From NCBI GenBank assembly GCA_963732225.1, contig CAVSYR010000001.1:62001-126000 (forward strand): a stretch of 64,000 nucleotides of DNA, given 5' to 3'. Below the pieces are notes generated by a model. The model was not told where the DNA came from. It was given only the letters and a program-made list of their open reading frames with translations, and did not search any database. This stretch comes from VRUE01 sp963732225 (lineage in GTDB: Bacteria; Actinomycetota; Thermoleophilia; Solirubrobacterales; 70-9). Positions 9,569-18,112 of this stretch are shown here, in pieces (positions within the stretch are counted from its first letter, which is position 1; each line of letters begins with the position of its first letter). A program made the translations under genes and the position numbers.

Positions 9569-10237
9569 CTAGTTCGACCCGTTGCGCGCTGACCCTGCCC
9601 GGTCCCGCAGCAGCTCGCCCAGGTACCCGGGGGGCTCGATGCCGGCGGCGAGCATGGCGTCTGACTCGGGCTCCTCGGCGACCGTGCGCAGGCCGACCAC
9701 CCCAGCCCAGACCGGTAGCTCCATATCCTCGGCATCGTCGATCGGCGGTCCCGTGCGTATCTTGGCCGAGGCCTCGTGCAGGGGAACGCGCACGACCGAG
9801 GTCGCGCGCAGCTCCTTGGCGGTCGGGACGCGCGCGTCCCCCCAGCGCCCGGGCACGATCTTTTCCACCAGTGCCTCGAGCACGGCGACCTTCTCCTCTT
9901 CGTCATCGACCCGCCGGCCTTCGCCGAAGAGCATTGCCGAGCGGTAGTTGGCCGAGTGGTGCATGGCGGCCCGCGCCAGCACCAGGCCATCGACGAGGGT
10001 GGCGGTCAGGCAAACCTCGGCCCCCTCGGACTCGCGCAGGGCACGGCTGGCAGCGGAGCCGTGCAGGTAGACCTTGGACCCGATCCGCACGTGCAGCGTC
10101 GGGATTACCACCGGCATGCCGTCGTCGATCAGGCCGAGGTGGGAGACCAGCGCCTCGTCGAAGATCGCCTCGATCGTCTCCCGCTCGTGCGAGCCCCGCT
10201 TCGGCTTGCGGCGCAGCTTCGTTCGCGGCGTCCGCAT
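9569..10237 (-). CDS. Pyridoxamine 5'-phosphate oxidase family FMN-binding protein
   Basis: 222 residues with a split-barrel flavin-binding fold. The N-terminal HLGLIDDGMPVVIPTLHVRIGSKVYLHGSAASR and the following VDGLVLARAAMHHSANYRSAMLFGEGR match the flavin-nucleotide-binding branch of the PPOX family. That branch is usually not involved in PLP synthesis but reduces flavins, F420-type substrates or antibiotics. It lies two bases after the VOC gene and five before the membrane-protein gene, so the three are one operon behind the structured leader at 10610-10835. Confidence 0.88.
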   Translation of the reverse strand: MRTPRTKLRRKPKRGSHERETIEAIFDEALVSHLGLIDDGMPVVIPTLHVRIGSKVYLHGSAASRALRESEGAEVCLTATLVDGLVLARAAMHHSANYRSAMLFGEGRRVDDEEEKVAVLEALVEKIVPGRWGDARVPTAKELRATSVVRVPLHEASAKIRTGPPIDDAEDMELPVWAGVVGLRTVAEEPESDAMLAAGIEPPGYLGELLRDRAGSARNGSN

Positions 10238-10239
10238 GG

Positions 10240-10608
10240 CTACTTTGAATCTCCGTAGGGCGCGTAGCGGTTGTGCAGCATCAGGTCGTTGCCGTCGGGG
10301 TCGGTGAAGAAGGCCATGTGGCAGACACCGGTGTCGAAGGTCTCGCCGTTGAACTCGACCCCCTTGGCCTCGAGCTCCGCCCGCGCCACCGCGACGTCGT
10401 CGACGTGCAGCGCCGGGTGCGCGTTTTTCTGCGGCGCGAACGGCATCCCCTGCCGCGCCGGCTCCCAGATCCCGAAGCAGGTCTCCCCCGCCCAGACCTC
10501 GTATTCGCCCTTCTCGTCGGGTCGCAGCCCGAGCGTCTCGACGTAGAAGCGCCGCGAGCGCTCGGCGTCGGTCGAGGGAACGCCGATGAAGTCAGTCTTG
10601 GTGATCAC
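10240..10608 (-). CDS. VOC family protein (glyoxalase/bleomycin-resistance fold)
   Basis: 122 residues with the beta-alpha-beta-beta-beta modules of the vicinal oxygen chelate fold. VPSTDAERSRRFYVETLGL opens the domain, and DPDGNDLMLHNRYAPY closes it. It is a metal-dependent isomerase, dioxygenase or binding protein; the substrate is unknown. The start is GTG at 10608, supported by GGAGG five bases upstream. It is the first structural gene of the operon, and a UUCG-capped hairpin and a leader ORF lie directly upstream. Confidence 0.88.
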   Translation of the reverse strand: MITKTDFIGVPSTDAERSRRFYVETLGLRPDEKGEYEVWAGETCFGIWEPARQGMPFAPQKNAHPALHVDDVAVARAELEAKGVEFNGETFDTGVCHMAFFTDPDGNDLMLHNRYAPYGDSK

Positions 10609-10630
10609 GATTCCTCCAGTCTCTGAAAGC

Positions 10631-10658
10631 GCCAGGGCCGCCCGAAGGCGGCCCTGGC
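10631..10658 (-). promoter_or_regulatory. 12-bp hairpin with UUCG tetraloop in the VOC operon leader
   Basis: On the minus strand the transcript folds as a perfect 12-bp GC-rich stem (GCCAGGGCCGCC and its complement) closed by the extra-stable C(UUCG)G loop. It ends 22 bases before the VOC GTG. There is no U-run after it, so it is not a canonical terminator. A role in mRNA stability, attenuation or translation control is inferred. Confidence 0.6.
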
Positions 10659-10770
10659 CAGGTGCTTGTAACGAGCATGAAAGCAGCGTCCGGGTGGGAC
10701 AAAGCCCGGCATTCCCTGCTCGCCGGTGCCCGGGGTGGATTCCACCGGGCGCCCCGAAACAGTGCGGCGC

Positions 10771-10815
10771 CTAGCGGCCCTGCACCTCCAGAGTCCCATT
10801 AAGCATGTGAATCAA
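10771..10815 (-). CDS. Leader ORF of 14 codons behind a near-perfect ribosome site
   Basis: A TTG-initiated ORF encoding MIHMLNGTLEVQGR then TAG. The sequence upstream, on the minus strand at 10835-10821, reads AGAAAGGAGGTGGTC and is almost fully complementary to the 3' end of 16S rRNA. The nine-base gap to TTG is optimal, whereas the in-frame ATG at 10806 would be 18 bases away. About 110 bases of GC-rich structured leader and the UUCG hairpin separate it from the VOC operon. I infer a translated leader peptide. I do not recognise the peptide, and it holds no run of one amino acid as in classical attenuators. Confidence 0.45.
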   Translation of the reverse strand: MIHMLNGTLEVQGR

Positions 10816-10883
10816 GTTAGGACCACCTCCTTTCTCTGGTGATCCGATTGAAGCAAATGAAGCAGTCGGCCGCCAGGCGATGC

Positions 10884-12749
10884 TCAGCAGGAGGCGGCGA
10901 CGCGGTGGCGGGCGCGGCGCAGGGCAGCCGCCTGCGAGCGCTTCGCGGCGAGCAAGTGGGCAGCCTTCGGGGTGCCCTCGGCGTGACGCCATGCCCTGCC
11001 GAGAACTTCGAGGCGGAGGTGAGCCGCATCGCGCGCTGCCGTGGCGGCGACGCACTTCGGCGAGACGACAGGCGCGTCCGGCGTGGCCCCACCCGCTGTA
11101 CTCACGGCCGCGGGGGTCTGTGTCCCCGCAGTACCGGCACCCGGCAGTTCTGGTTCCGGTTTGCCTTCGCCTTCTTTTTCGTCCCCAGCGCGCACGATCG
11201 TGATCGTGCGCTGAGCGCTCGCCCGGTAGCCGAGCACCTCGGCGCCGCCGAGGGTCACTTCGTACTCACCGGGCTCTTCGTAGGCGTGGCTCGCTTCGGT
11301 GTCGGCGACGCTTCCACCGTCGCCGAACTCGAGCAACGGCGCGAAGAGTTCTTCGGTCGGAGTCGAGATTTCGACCGGTTCTCCGACCGTGCCTTCGACC
11401 GGGACTTCGAGTTCGACTTCGGGCAGCCCATCGGGGTCATAGCCGGCCGCCCGCACGAGGCTCGTGCAGTTTTTGCCTTCTCCGTCGCAGGAGCCGGTCT
11501 GGCTGATCCAAACCGCGGTGGCGTTGCCGTCGGCTGCGGTCGAATCGCCGGGGGCGTCGAGGACCACAACCGGGTCCATGCCTTGCTTGCCTTCTTCGGA
11601 GAGGTCGACGGCGGACTCCCATTCCTCGCCCGCGGGCCTGTAGGCAGCCTGGATCAGGTCGGTGGTCCCGTCCCAGCGCTGCCAGATCAGCGCGGCGTTG
11701 CCGCTGGTGTCGAAGACGATGTCGGAGGGGAAAGCATTGCCGCCGGTCGAAAGTTCGACGGGTGTTTCCCACGATCCATCAGCCGGCTTGAAGGCGGCGT
11801 GGGCAATGTCGTAGCCGCCACTGCTGCCGGCCCAGGCGACGATCGCGTTGCCCTCGGGGTCGACGGCGTCGCGCAGCGACTCGACGTGTTCTCCGGCGGT
11901 AGAGACGTTGACGGGCTCGCTCCACGAGCCGCCCTGCGGCCGGTAGGAGGCGCGTACGAACTCTTCCTCTTCTTCGAATCCACGCCAAGCGACAAGAGCG
12001 TCCCCTTTGGCGTCAAGCGCCACTTGCGGGTTGCCCCCTTCTTCGCCGGGCTGCGAAACGAGGGCTGGGGCTTCCCATGCGCCGCCTTCGGGGCGATAGG
12101 CGCTTTCGACCACATAGTGCGAGCCGTCGAAGTGCATCCAGACGACCGTGGTGTCACCGCGGGCGTCCATCGCCGCCTGCGACGTGGAGCTTTCTCCCCC
12201 CGAGAGCGACGTCGGTTCGCCCCAGTTGCCGGCAAACGGGCGGAAGGAGCTCTTGATCACTTCGCCCTGCTTCCAAACCGCCGTCGCGTTGCCTTCCCAG
12301 TCAACGGCGATCCAGGGTTCGGGTGTGGCGCCCTGGCTGAATTCCGCGATGTCTTCCGGGGCGGTCCAGGCGCCCCCCGCCGGCTTCTCGACGGATTGCA
12401 GGACGGTGTGAGAGACCGTGCCCGCTTCCCACAGCACCGTCACGTTGCCGTTGCGGTCCACCGCAATCCTGGCGGCGGAGGCCTCATGGAGCTCTTCCGG
12501 CGCGCCCCAGCCTTCGCCGGCGGGTCGGTATGCACTCTCGACCACGGTCTCGGTGCCGTTCCAGCGATCCCAGACAGCCGTCGCATTGCCTTCGGAATCG
12601 AGCACCACGTGTGGGGTCCCCACGTGCTCACCCACTTCGGAGATATCCACCGGCGGCAGCCATTCGGCCCCGGCCGCCGGCGCCAAAACCCCACACACCG
12701 TCAGGACCAGTCCCACGCACATGGCCACGGACTTCGCTCGACCCCTCAT
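10884..12749 (-). CDS. Secreted repeat protein with a PKD-like domain
   Basis: About 621 residues. A signal peptide ends near GVLAPAAGA. At least seven repeats of about 50 residues follow, each with a D-x-x-GNATAVW-like strand (for example VDRNGNVTVLW, VDWEGNATAVW, DPEGNAIVAW), suggesting a beta-propeller. A PKD-like domain comes next (PLLEFGDGGSVADTEASHAYEEPGEYEVTL), then a Pro/Thr-rich linker and a cysteine-containing basic helical C-terminus. The ATG at 12749 is preferred because it begins the signal peptide; one at 12782 adds 11 residues. It is probably an extracellular or surface binding protein. The ligand is unknown. Confidence 0.8.
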   Translation of the reverse strand: MRGRAKSVAMCVGLVLTVCGVLAPAAGAEWLPPVDISEVGEHVGTPHVVLDSEGNATAVWDRWNGTETVVESAYRPAGEGWGAPEELHEASAARIAVDRNGNVTVLWEAGTVSHTVLQSVEKPAGGAWTAPEDIAEFSQGATPEPWIAVDWEGNATAVWKQGEVIKSSFRPFAGNWGEPTSLSGGESSTSQAAMDARGDTTVVWMHFDGSHYVVESAYRPEGGAWEAPALVSQPGEEGGNPQVALDAKGDALVAWRGFEEEEEFVRASYRPQGGSWSEPVNVSTAGEHVESLRDAVDPEGNAIVAWAGSSGGYDIAHAAFKPADGSWETPVELSTGGNAFPSDIVFDTSGNAALIWQRWDGTTDLIQAAYRPAGEEWESAVDLSEEGKQGMDPVVVLDAPGDSTAADGNATAVWISQTGSCDGEGKNCTSLVRAAGYDPDGLPEVELEVPVEGTVGEPVEISTPTEELFAPLLEFGDGGSVADTEASHAYEEPGEYEVTLGGAEVLGYRASAQRTITIVRAGDEKEGEGKPEPELPGAGTAGTQTPAAVSTAGGATPDAPVVSPKCVAATAARDAAHLRLEVLGRAWRHAEGTPKAAHLLAAKRSQAAALRRARHRVAASC

Positions 12750-12817
12750 CGCGGCTGAATATATGGGAGATATCGAGCGCATGCGCGGGAAAACACCCGG
12801 GTAGCCTGGTCCGACCG

Positions 12818-14311
12818 ATGTCGAGCGAGAGCGATCACACCGCGACGCTGCTGATCGGCGGCGAGTCGGTTGCCGGGGCCGGGTCTCAGATCGCGGTCGA
12901 GAACCCGTACACGACCGAGACGATTGTCGAGGTTTCCGCTGCCTCGCCCGAACAGGTCGAGTCGGCTGTGGCGGCCGCGCGTGAGGCCTGGCCGGCCTGG
13001 GCGAAGACGCCGGCCGGCGAGCGCTGCGAGCTGCTGCACGAGGTGGCGCGACGGCTTCGCGCCGACGCCGAGCCGCTGGCGCGGACGATGACCGCCGAGG
13101 GCGGCAAGCCGCTGCTCGAGAACCGCGACGAGCTCGAGTGGACGGCGGCCGCCTTCGACTACTACGCCGAGATCGGCCGCGACCACGCCGGCCGCGTGAT
13201 CCCGCCGATCGAGTCGAGCCAGCTGGCGATGGTGGTCAAGGACCCGCTTGGCGTCGTCGGCTGCATCGTGCCCTGGAACTACCCGCTGCTGCTCTTGGCC
13301 TGGAAGGTCGCGCCGGCTCTCGCCGCCGGCAACTGCGTCGTCTGCAAGCCCTCGGAGCTGACGCCGCTCTCGACCCTGATGCTGGCCAGCGCCTTCGAGC
13401 ACCTGCCGGCCGGCGTCGTCGGCCTGCTCGCCGGCGCCGGCGACGTCGGCGCCGCGCTCGCCGAGCACCCCGGCATCGACTGCATCGCCTTCACCGGCTC
13501 GGTCGCGACCGGCAAGAAGGTCGCCGCCGCCTGCATCGGGCGGATGGCGCGGATGAATCTCGAGATGGGCGGCAAGGACGCCTTCATCGTCTGCGCCGAC
13601 GTCGCGCCGCAGCTGGATATCGCCGCCCGCGGCGGAGCCTGGGCGGCCTTCCTCAACGCCGGTCAGGTCTGCACCTCGGCCGAGCGCTTCTACGTCGCCG
13701 AGGAGGTCTTCGACGACTACGTCAGCGCCTTCGTCGAGCACACCCAGAGCCTCGTCCTCGGCGACCCCTTCGAGGTCGCGACCGATATCGGCCCGATGGT
13801 CTCCGACCCCCAGCGCGCCAAGGTGATCGCCCAGCTCGAGGCGGCCCGGGCCGGCGGCGCCGAGATCCTCGTCGGTGGCGATGACGGCGGCAGCGAGCGC
13901 GGTCACTTCCTCTCCCCCGCCGTCGTCACCGGCGCCGCCCCCGACAGCGACCTGCTGCGCAAGGAGACCTTCGGCCCGGTCGCGCCGCTCGTCCCGGTCT
14001 CCTCGCTCGACGAGGCGATCGCGCTCGCCAACGGCACCGAGTTCGGCCTCGGCGCCAACGTCTACACCGGCGAGCTCGAGACTGCGATCCGCTGCATGCG
14101 CGAGCTGCGCGCCGGCACGGTCTGGATCAACGACCCGCTGACCGACAACGACGCCGGCCCCTTCGGCGGCTTCAAGCAGTCCGGCCTCGGCCGCGAGCTG
14201 GGCCGCGAGGGCCTCGAGGCCTTCCAGGAGACCAAGCACGTCCACATGGAGTCGAAGATCGAGCGCAAGGAATGGTGGTACCCGTACAAGGAGTACGGGG
14301 CCGGCCAATAG
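12818..14311 (+). CDS. NAD(P)-dependent aldehyde dehydrogenase
   Basis: 497 residues. Catalytic Cys285 (NAGQVCTSAERF) and Glu249 (LEMGGKDAF), the oxyanion Asn154 (VPWNYP) and the coenzyme Lys177 (KPSE) are all in place, so it should be active. The family oxidises aldehydes to acids. The C-terminal FGGFKQSGLGRELGREGLEAF resembles betaine-aldehyde/succinate-semialdehyde-like branches; the exact substrate cannot be fixed. The ATG at 12818 directly precedes conserved sequence. The gene is divergent from the secreted PKD protein and has no pathway partners alongside. Confidence 0.93.
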   Translation: MSSESDHTATLLIGGESVAGAGSQIAVENPYTTETIVEVSAASPEQVESAVAAAREAWPAWAKTPAGERCELLHEVARRLRADAEPLARTMTAEGGKPLLENRDELEWTAAAFDYYAEIGRDHAGRVIPPIESSQLAMVVKDPLGVVGCIVPWNYPLLLLAWKVAPALAAGNCVVCKPSELTPLSTLMLASAFEHLPAGVVGLLAGAGDVGAALAEHPGIDCIAFTGSVATGKKVAAACIGRMARMNLEMGGKDAFIVCADVAPQLDIAARGGAWAAFLNAGQVCTSAERFYVAEEVFDDYVSAFVEHTQSLVLGDPFEVATDIGPMVSDPQRAKVIAQLEAARAGGAEILVGGDDGGSERGHFLSPAVVTGAAPDSDLLRKETFGPVAPLVPVSSLDEAIALANGTEFGLGANVYTGELETAIRCMRELRAGTVWINDPLTDNDAGPFGGFKQSGLGRELGREGLEAFQETKHVHMESKIERKEWWYPYKEYGAGQ

Positions 14312-14361
14312 GGGTCTTTCACCTCACGCTCCTGAATATTCGACTACTCTGAGACGCCAGT

Positions 14362-14943
14362 ATGAAACGTCTCATCTTGAGCTTGGTCCTCGCAGCGGGG
14401 GCATTGCTTCTGCTTCCGCTGTCAGCAAGTGCCGCCACCTACGAAACTTTCGTCGGCTGCAACGATCTTTCGTCAAGCCCGATCCCGACGCATGTATGTC
14501 AGCTCGGCGACTTCCCCGGTGCCTATTTCGAATCTGACGTCGACACCGAATACGAAGTCTGCGTGGAATTCCCGGGCGGCTCGACTATTTGCGCGGAAGA
14601 AGAATTTGCCGACGGTGGCGTTCTCTACGTCAACTCCATCACCAGCAGCTTGGAGGGCGCCCACTTCGTCTCCTGGTATGTGGAAGGAATCGAAGTTGGA
14701 TCGTGGGCTTTCAACCTGGAGTTACCAGCACCACCTCCTGCGACGCCGGTCACACTCCCACCCCCGCCATCGACCCCGGCTCTTCCCGCTGTCGCCCCAG
14801 CACCGTCCGCTGGATGCTTGAAGGCGCAGCGGCAGATAGGGAAGCTCAAGAGTCGGCTCCGACAGGCGTCGGGACCTCAACAGAAGCACGCAATCCGCAA
14901 CAGACTGAAGAATGCGCGGTCTGCAGCGGCGCTCGCCTGCTGA
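14362..14943 (+). CDS. Small secreted protein, unknown function
   Basis: 193 residues. It has a clear signal peptide (KRLILSLVLAAGALLLLPLSASA), a globular beta-rich domain with four cysteines (residues about 30-115), a Pro/Ala-rich linker, then a basic helical C-terminus with a cysteine (CLKAQRQIGKLKSRLRQASG). The same architecture of exported domain, proline linker and basic Cys-containing tail occurs in the protein ending at 10884, so the tails may be related cell-envelope anchoring segments. That link is inference. No known family is recognised. Confidence 0.7.
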   Translation: MKRLILSLVLAAGALLLLPLSASAATYETFVGCNDLSSSPIPTHVCQLGDFPGAYFESDVDTEYEVCVEFPGGSTICAEEEFADGGVLYVNSITSSLEGAHFVSWYVEGIEVGSWAFNLELPAPPPATPVTLPPPPSTPALPAVAPAPSAGCLKAQRQIGKLKSRLRQASGPQQKHAIRNRLKNARSAAALAC

Positions 14944-14977
14944 GGTCATCACCCCGACCGGCCGCTCGTCCGGTGAG

Positions 14978-15865
14978 CTACCGGAAGCAGTGCGCCAGCG
15001 CCTTGACGTAGAAGCGCTGGTAGTCGGGCCAGTGGTCATTCCAGTAGCCACCCTCGTGAGCACCCGGCCATGAGTGCGCGGTGAAGTCGGCGCTGCCCGC
15101 TTCCATCGCTTCGACGAAGCCTTCGTCGTAGACGCGGAACGGGTCTTCGGTCCCATAGTCGATCCAGACGTGAGCGCCGCCAAAGGCGTCCGGGTCTTCC
15201 TGGACCGTGCCGACGACGTCGTTCGCTTCGAAGTCAGCGGCGTCGTCGAAGGCGCCCGGCGCGGTTTCGCCGCCTTCGAACCAGAGCGCCGGCGAGTGAC
15301 CGCCGACGGCGCAGAACATGCCCGGATGGTGGAGCGCGATGTCGAAGGCGCCGAAGCCGCCCATCGAGATGCCGCCGATCGCGATCCGCTGCGGATCGAC
15401 CCCGAAGCGCTTGACCACCCGCGGGATCACTTCTTCGCTGACCCAGGTGTCCCAGTCGCCGTCGGCCCGGTTGTGCCAGTAGCCGTGGACTCCGCCGGCG
15501 GGGAAGGCGATCACGGGCCCGTGACCGTGCAGCAGCGGCAACCCGCGCAGCACCGCGTCGTTGAAGGTCCCCTCGTAGCCGCCGCGGCCGTGCAGGTAGA
15601 CCAGCAGCCCGCGCTTGCCACGTGGCCCGGCCAGCGGCGGCACGATCACGTTGACGCCGAGGTCGCGGCCGACGGCCCTGCTGTGGATCTCGATGTGGAC
15701 GAGCTGGTCGCCGTTCTCGTGAGCGAGCTCGGCGTTGCTCGGGCCGAAGATCGCGTCCGAGAAGGCCAGGTAAGCGACTGCCAGCACGACGAGCCCGATG
15801 ACCCCCGCCGCGACAGCTCGCCGCCGCCTCACCTGCGCCCGCGTGGGACGCCTCGCCGCATTCAT
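14978..15865 (-). CDS. Alpha/beta-hydrolase fold esterase, exported
   Basis: 295 residues with an N-terminal membrane anchor or signal (RRRAVAAGVIGLVVLAVAYLAF) after a basic start. The nucleophile elbow is GGISMGGFGAFD, with Ser in GxSxG, and a late WPGAHEGGYW supplies the histidine, as in esterase-D/feruloyl-esterase-like hydrolases. It probably hydrolyses esters outside the membrane. The gene is divergent from the 15890 gene, with only 24 bases between the starts, so their promoters must overlap each other's 5' ends. Confidence 0.87.
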   Translation of the reverse strand: MNAARRPTRAQVRRRRAVAAGVIGLVVLAVAYLAFSDAIFGPSNAELAHENGDQLVHIEIHSRAVGRDLGVNVIVPPLAGPRGKRGLLVYLHGRGGYEGTFNDAVLRGLPLLHGHGPVIAFPAGGVHGYWHNRADGDWDTWVSEEVIPRVVKRFGVDPQRIAIGGISMGGFGAFDIALHHPGMFCAVGGHSPALWFEGGETAPGAFDDAADFEANDVVGTVQEDPDAFGGAHVWIDYGTEDPFRVYDEGFVEAMEAGSADFTAHSWPGAHEGGYWNDHWPDYQRFYVKALAHCFR

Positions 15866-15889
15866 GCTGCCCCAGCCTACGATGACGGG

Positions 15890-17137
15890 ATGACGCGGGT
15901 TGGAATCGCCATCGCGGCCTTAGCTGCCTTCGCGCTGCTCGTTCCGCAGGCTGCCCTCGCGCGGGACAAGGGTGCCGTCGCCCCCCAGGCGGCCCTCCCC
16001 CAGCAGGGGACCACGATCGGCTTCTGGGCCGGTGAGGCAGTTCCCGGTACGGACTGGGACTCGCCCGGCACCTACTGGAAGCGCCGTGACCTGCACGCCT
16101 ACACCCCCTACCTGTGGCGCGTCCTGCGCCAGAACCAGATCCCCCTCTACTTCAACCTCCGCTACAAGCGCGACTTCGGCCCGGTCCCGCCCGGCAAGCC
16201 CCGCTGGCGCGACGGGCTGAAGATCGTCCGCAAGGCCAACCGGCTCGGCGTGCCGGTCTGGGCCTGGGTCCTGATCCCCTACAGCGACGGCTACTGGGCT
16301 TGGGAAGGAGCGGCGGCCGAGCAGTTCGCCGCGACCAAAGCGCTGGTGAGCTGGGCCCGCAAGAAGCACGTCCAGCTGCGCGGCGTCGCGCTCGACCCCG
16401 AGCCCCGGGTCCGCACGCCCTTCGAAACGGCGGCCGCGATCGTCGGCGGCGGCAACCAGGCCACGCTCTCAACCCTCTTCCAGCAATCGATCGACCCGCC
16501 CGGCCAGTGCGCGGCCTGGCACGGCTACGCCCGCATCGTGCACTGGGCCAAACGCCACAACGTCAAGATCGCGGCGGCGCCCGCGCCCGCGGCACTCGAT
16601 GACCTCGAGGACGGCCGCCTCGCCCTCCAGGACGCGACCAACTTCATCCTGCCGAACGCCCCCTGGGACGAGCTGTACTTCCAGGCCTACCGCAGCGTCT
16701 TCGCCTACCACGCGGGACGCGACCCCGGCCCCGGCATCGTCTCCTCCTACCTGCGCTCCGCCCGCCACGAGTTCGGCAGCGCCGGCCAGATCAGCCTCGG
16801 CTCCGCCGGGCGCGGGCCCTACCGGCGCTTCTCGAGACTGCTCAACGACGTCCGCGTAGCGGCGACGCTCGGCGCCCGCGAAGTGCCGATCTACTCCCTG
16901 GAGCGAACCCTGCGCTCATACGGAGGCCCGCGCGCCCTGCTCCGCTTGGTTCACGCCGCCCGGCACCCATTCACCGGACCGGCGGCGAGCAAGTCGACCG
17001 CGCCCACCTCGAGCGCGAGCAGGCTCCGCGCCGCGATCCACCACACCGACGTGGCGGCGACCATCGACACCCCCGCGGTCACCGCCAGCCACGGCGCTGC
17101 GCTGCCGGCGAACCGTTGGCCCAACGGCTGCCGGTAG
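15890..17137 (+). CDS. Secreted protein, possible TIM-barrel glycosidase-like fold
   Basis: 415 residues with a signal peptide ending at AALA. The body alternates strand-like and helix-like segments containing many Trp/Tyr/Arg (GFWAGEAVPGTDWDSPGTYW, VPVWAWVLIPYSDGYWAWEG, LRGVALDPEPRV). This resembles exported (beta/alpha)8 carbohydrate-active proteins, but I cannot name a family. Acidic residues in ALDPEPRV are candidates for an active site. The last 60 residues are Ala/Thr/Ser-rich. The start at 15890 is chosen for the signal peptide. It is convergent with the SGNH hydrolase. Confidence 0.7.
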   Translation: MTRVGIAIAALAAFALLVPQAALARDKGAVAPQAALPQQGTTIGFWAGEAVPGTDWDSPGTYWKRRDLHAYTPYLWRVLRQNQIPLYFNLRYKRDFGPVPPGKPRWRDGLKIVRKANRLGVPVWAWVLIPYSDGYWAWEGAAAEQFAATKALVSWARKKHVQLRGVALDPEPRVRTPFETAAAIVGGGNQATLSTLFQQSIDPPGQCAAWHGYARIVHWAKRHNVKIAAAPAPAALDDLEDGRLALQDATNFILPNAPWDELYFQAYRSVFAYHAGRDPGPGIVSSYLRSARHEFGSAGQISLGSAGRGPYRRFSRLLNDVRVAATLGAREVPIYSLERTLRSYGGPRALLRLVHAARHPFTGPAASKSTAPTSSASRLRAAIHHTDVAATIDTPAVTASHGAALPANRWPNGCR

Positions 17138-17169
17138 GCGACGGCGCCGGAAGCCCGGCACCGTCGCCT
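17136..17169. terminator. Bidirectional hairpin between convergent genes
   Basis: AGGCGACGG at 17136-17144 pairs with CCGTCGCCT at 17161-17169, with an inner GCCGG/CCGGC stem. It sits exactly between the convergent 15890 and SGNH genes. It lacks a T-run, so termination is inferred from placement and stability. Confidence 0.5.
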
Positions 17170-17176
17170 CCAAGAC

Positions 17177-17977
17177 TCAGCCGGTGACCGCGTGGACCAC
17201 GGGGTAGTAGCCGCTGGCGTGACCGGTGATCTTCGGGTGGTAACTCTCTCCCGTCGGGTTCGAGAGCCCGTTGATCCACTCGGTCGACGATCCACCGCCG
17301 CCGGCACAGACCGCGTGGCCGATGAAGGGCGGGATCACGTCGCGGAAGACGAAGTTCGCCCCCGCCCGCGTGGCCGCCGCGCTGAGCGCGTTCTTCAGCT
17401 GATCGGCGGTTTCGTTCAGCCGCGTCTCCTCGCTGGGGCTGAAGAAGGTGAGCGCGTTGCAGTCTTCGCCGTTGAAGAGGCGCGGGTAGTCGAGCACGAT
17501 CACTTTCGCAATCGACGAGTGCGACTTGATCGCGTTGTTGACCAGGTCGAGCCGGCCCGGCAGGGTGTTTTTGATGTAGGCCTGCGCGGTGTTGATCGCG
17601 CCGTTGCAGTCCGAGGCCCAGGACGGCAGCGCGCATTCGGTGATCACGCTGGAAAAGCCGGCGTCGTTGCCGCCGATCGTGTAGGTGACCCAGTTGGTGT
17701 CGCTGGTGACGCTGGCGACCTGGGTGTTGAGGATGTTCGCCGTCGTCGCCCCAGAGCAGGCGGCGTCGACGAAGGTCCAGGTCGGGTGCGCTTCGTGCAG
17801 CAGGTAGGGATAGGCGTAGACCGAGCGCTGGCAGGTCGGTTCGAAGTACGTGCGCGTGCCGGTGCCGGACGAATACGAGTCCCCCAGCGCGACGTACTTC
17901 GTCGCCCAGGCTGAGCTCGCCAGCGCGGCGAAAACCGCGAACACGCAGAGAACTGCGGCAATACGACTCCACTTCAT
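17177..17977 (-). CDS. Secreted SGNH/GDSL hydrolase (lipase/esterase)
   Basis: 266 residues. A signal peptide precedes the mature start near ATKYVALGDSYSSGTG, which holds block I with the nucleophile Ser. GGNDAGF is block III with the Asn, and the terminal ESYHPK supplies the catalytic His. Six cysteines suggest disulfides, as in the Streptomyces-type secreted lipases. It should cleave ester bonds outside the cell. GAGGAG precedes the ATG. It is monocistronic and convergent with the 15890 gene. Confidence 0.93.
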   Translation of the reverse strand: MKWSRIAAVLCVFAVFAALASSAWATKYVALGDSYSSGTGTRTYFEPTCQRSVYAYPYLLHEAHPTWTFVDAACSGATTANILNTQVASVTSDTNWVTYTIGGNDAGFSSVITECALPSWASDCNGAINTAQAYIKNTLPGRLDLVNNAIKSHSSIAKVIVLDYPRLFNGEDCNALTFFSPSEETRLNETADQLKNALSAAATRAGANFVFRDVIPPFIGHAVCAGGGGSSTEWINGLSNPTGESYHPKITGHASGYYPVVHAVTG

Positions 17978-18112
17978 TTGACTCTCCTCCTCGTCGATCA
18001 GCCGGGTTCCCTGCCCAGCAGCCCACGGCCACAGCTCCCAGTGCCGGCCTGGTGGCTAATCGATCAATTATTCCTGAGCGAAAGCGAAGACGACTTGCGG
18101 GTCAACCGCGCG

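Noticed and set aside
10660..10760. Possible known riboswitch in the VOC operon leader
   Set aside because: I compared by eye with cobalamin, c-di-GMP, SAM, glycine and ydaO cores and saw none of the invariant positions.
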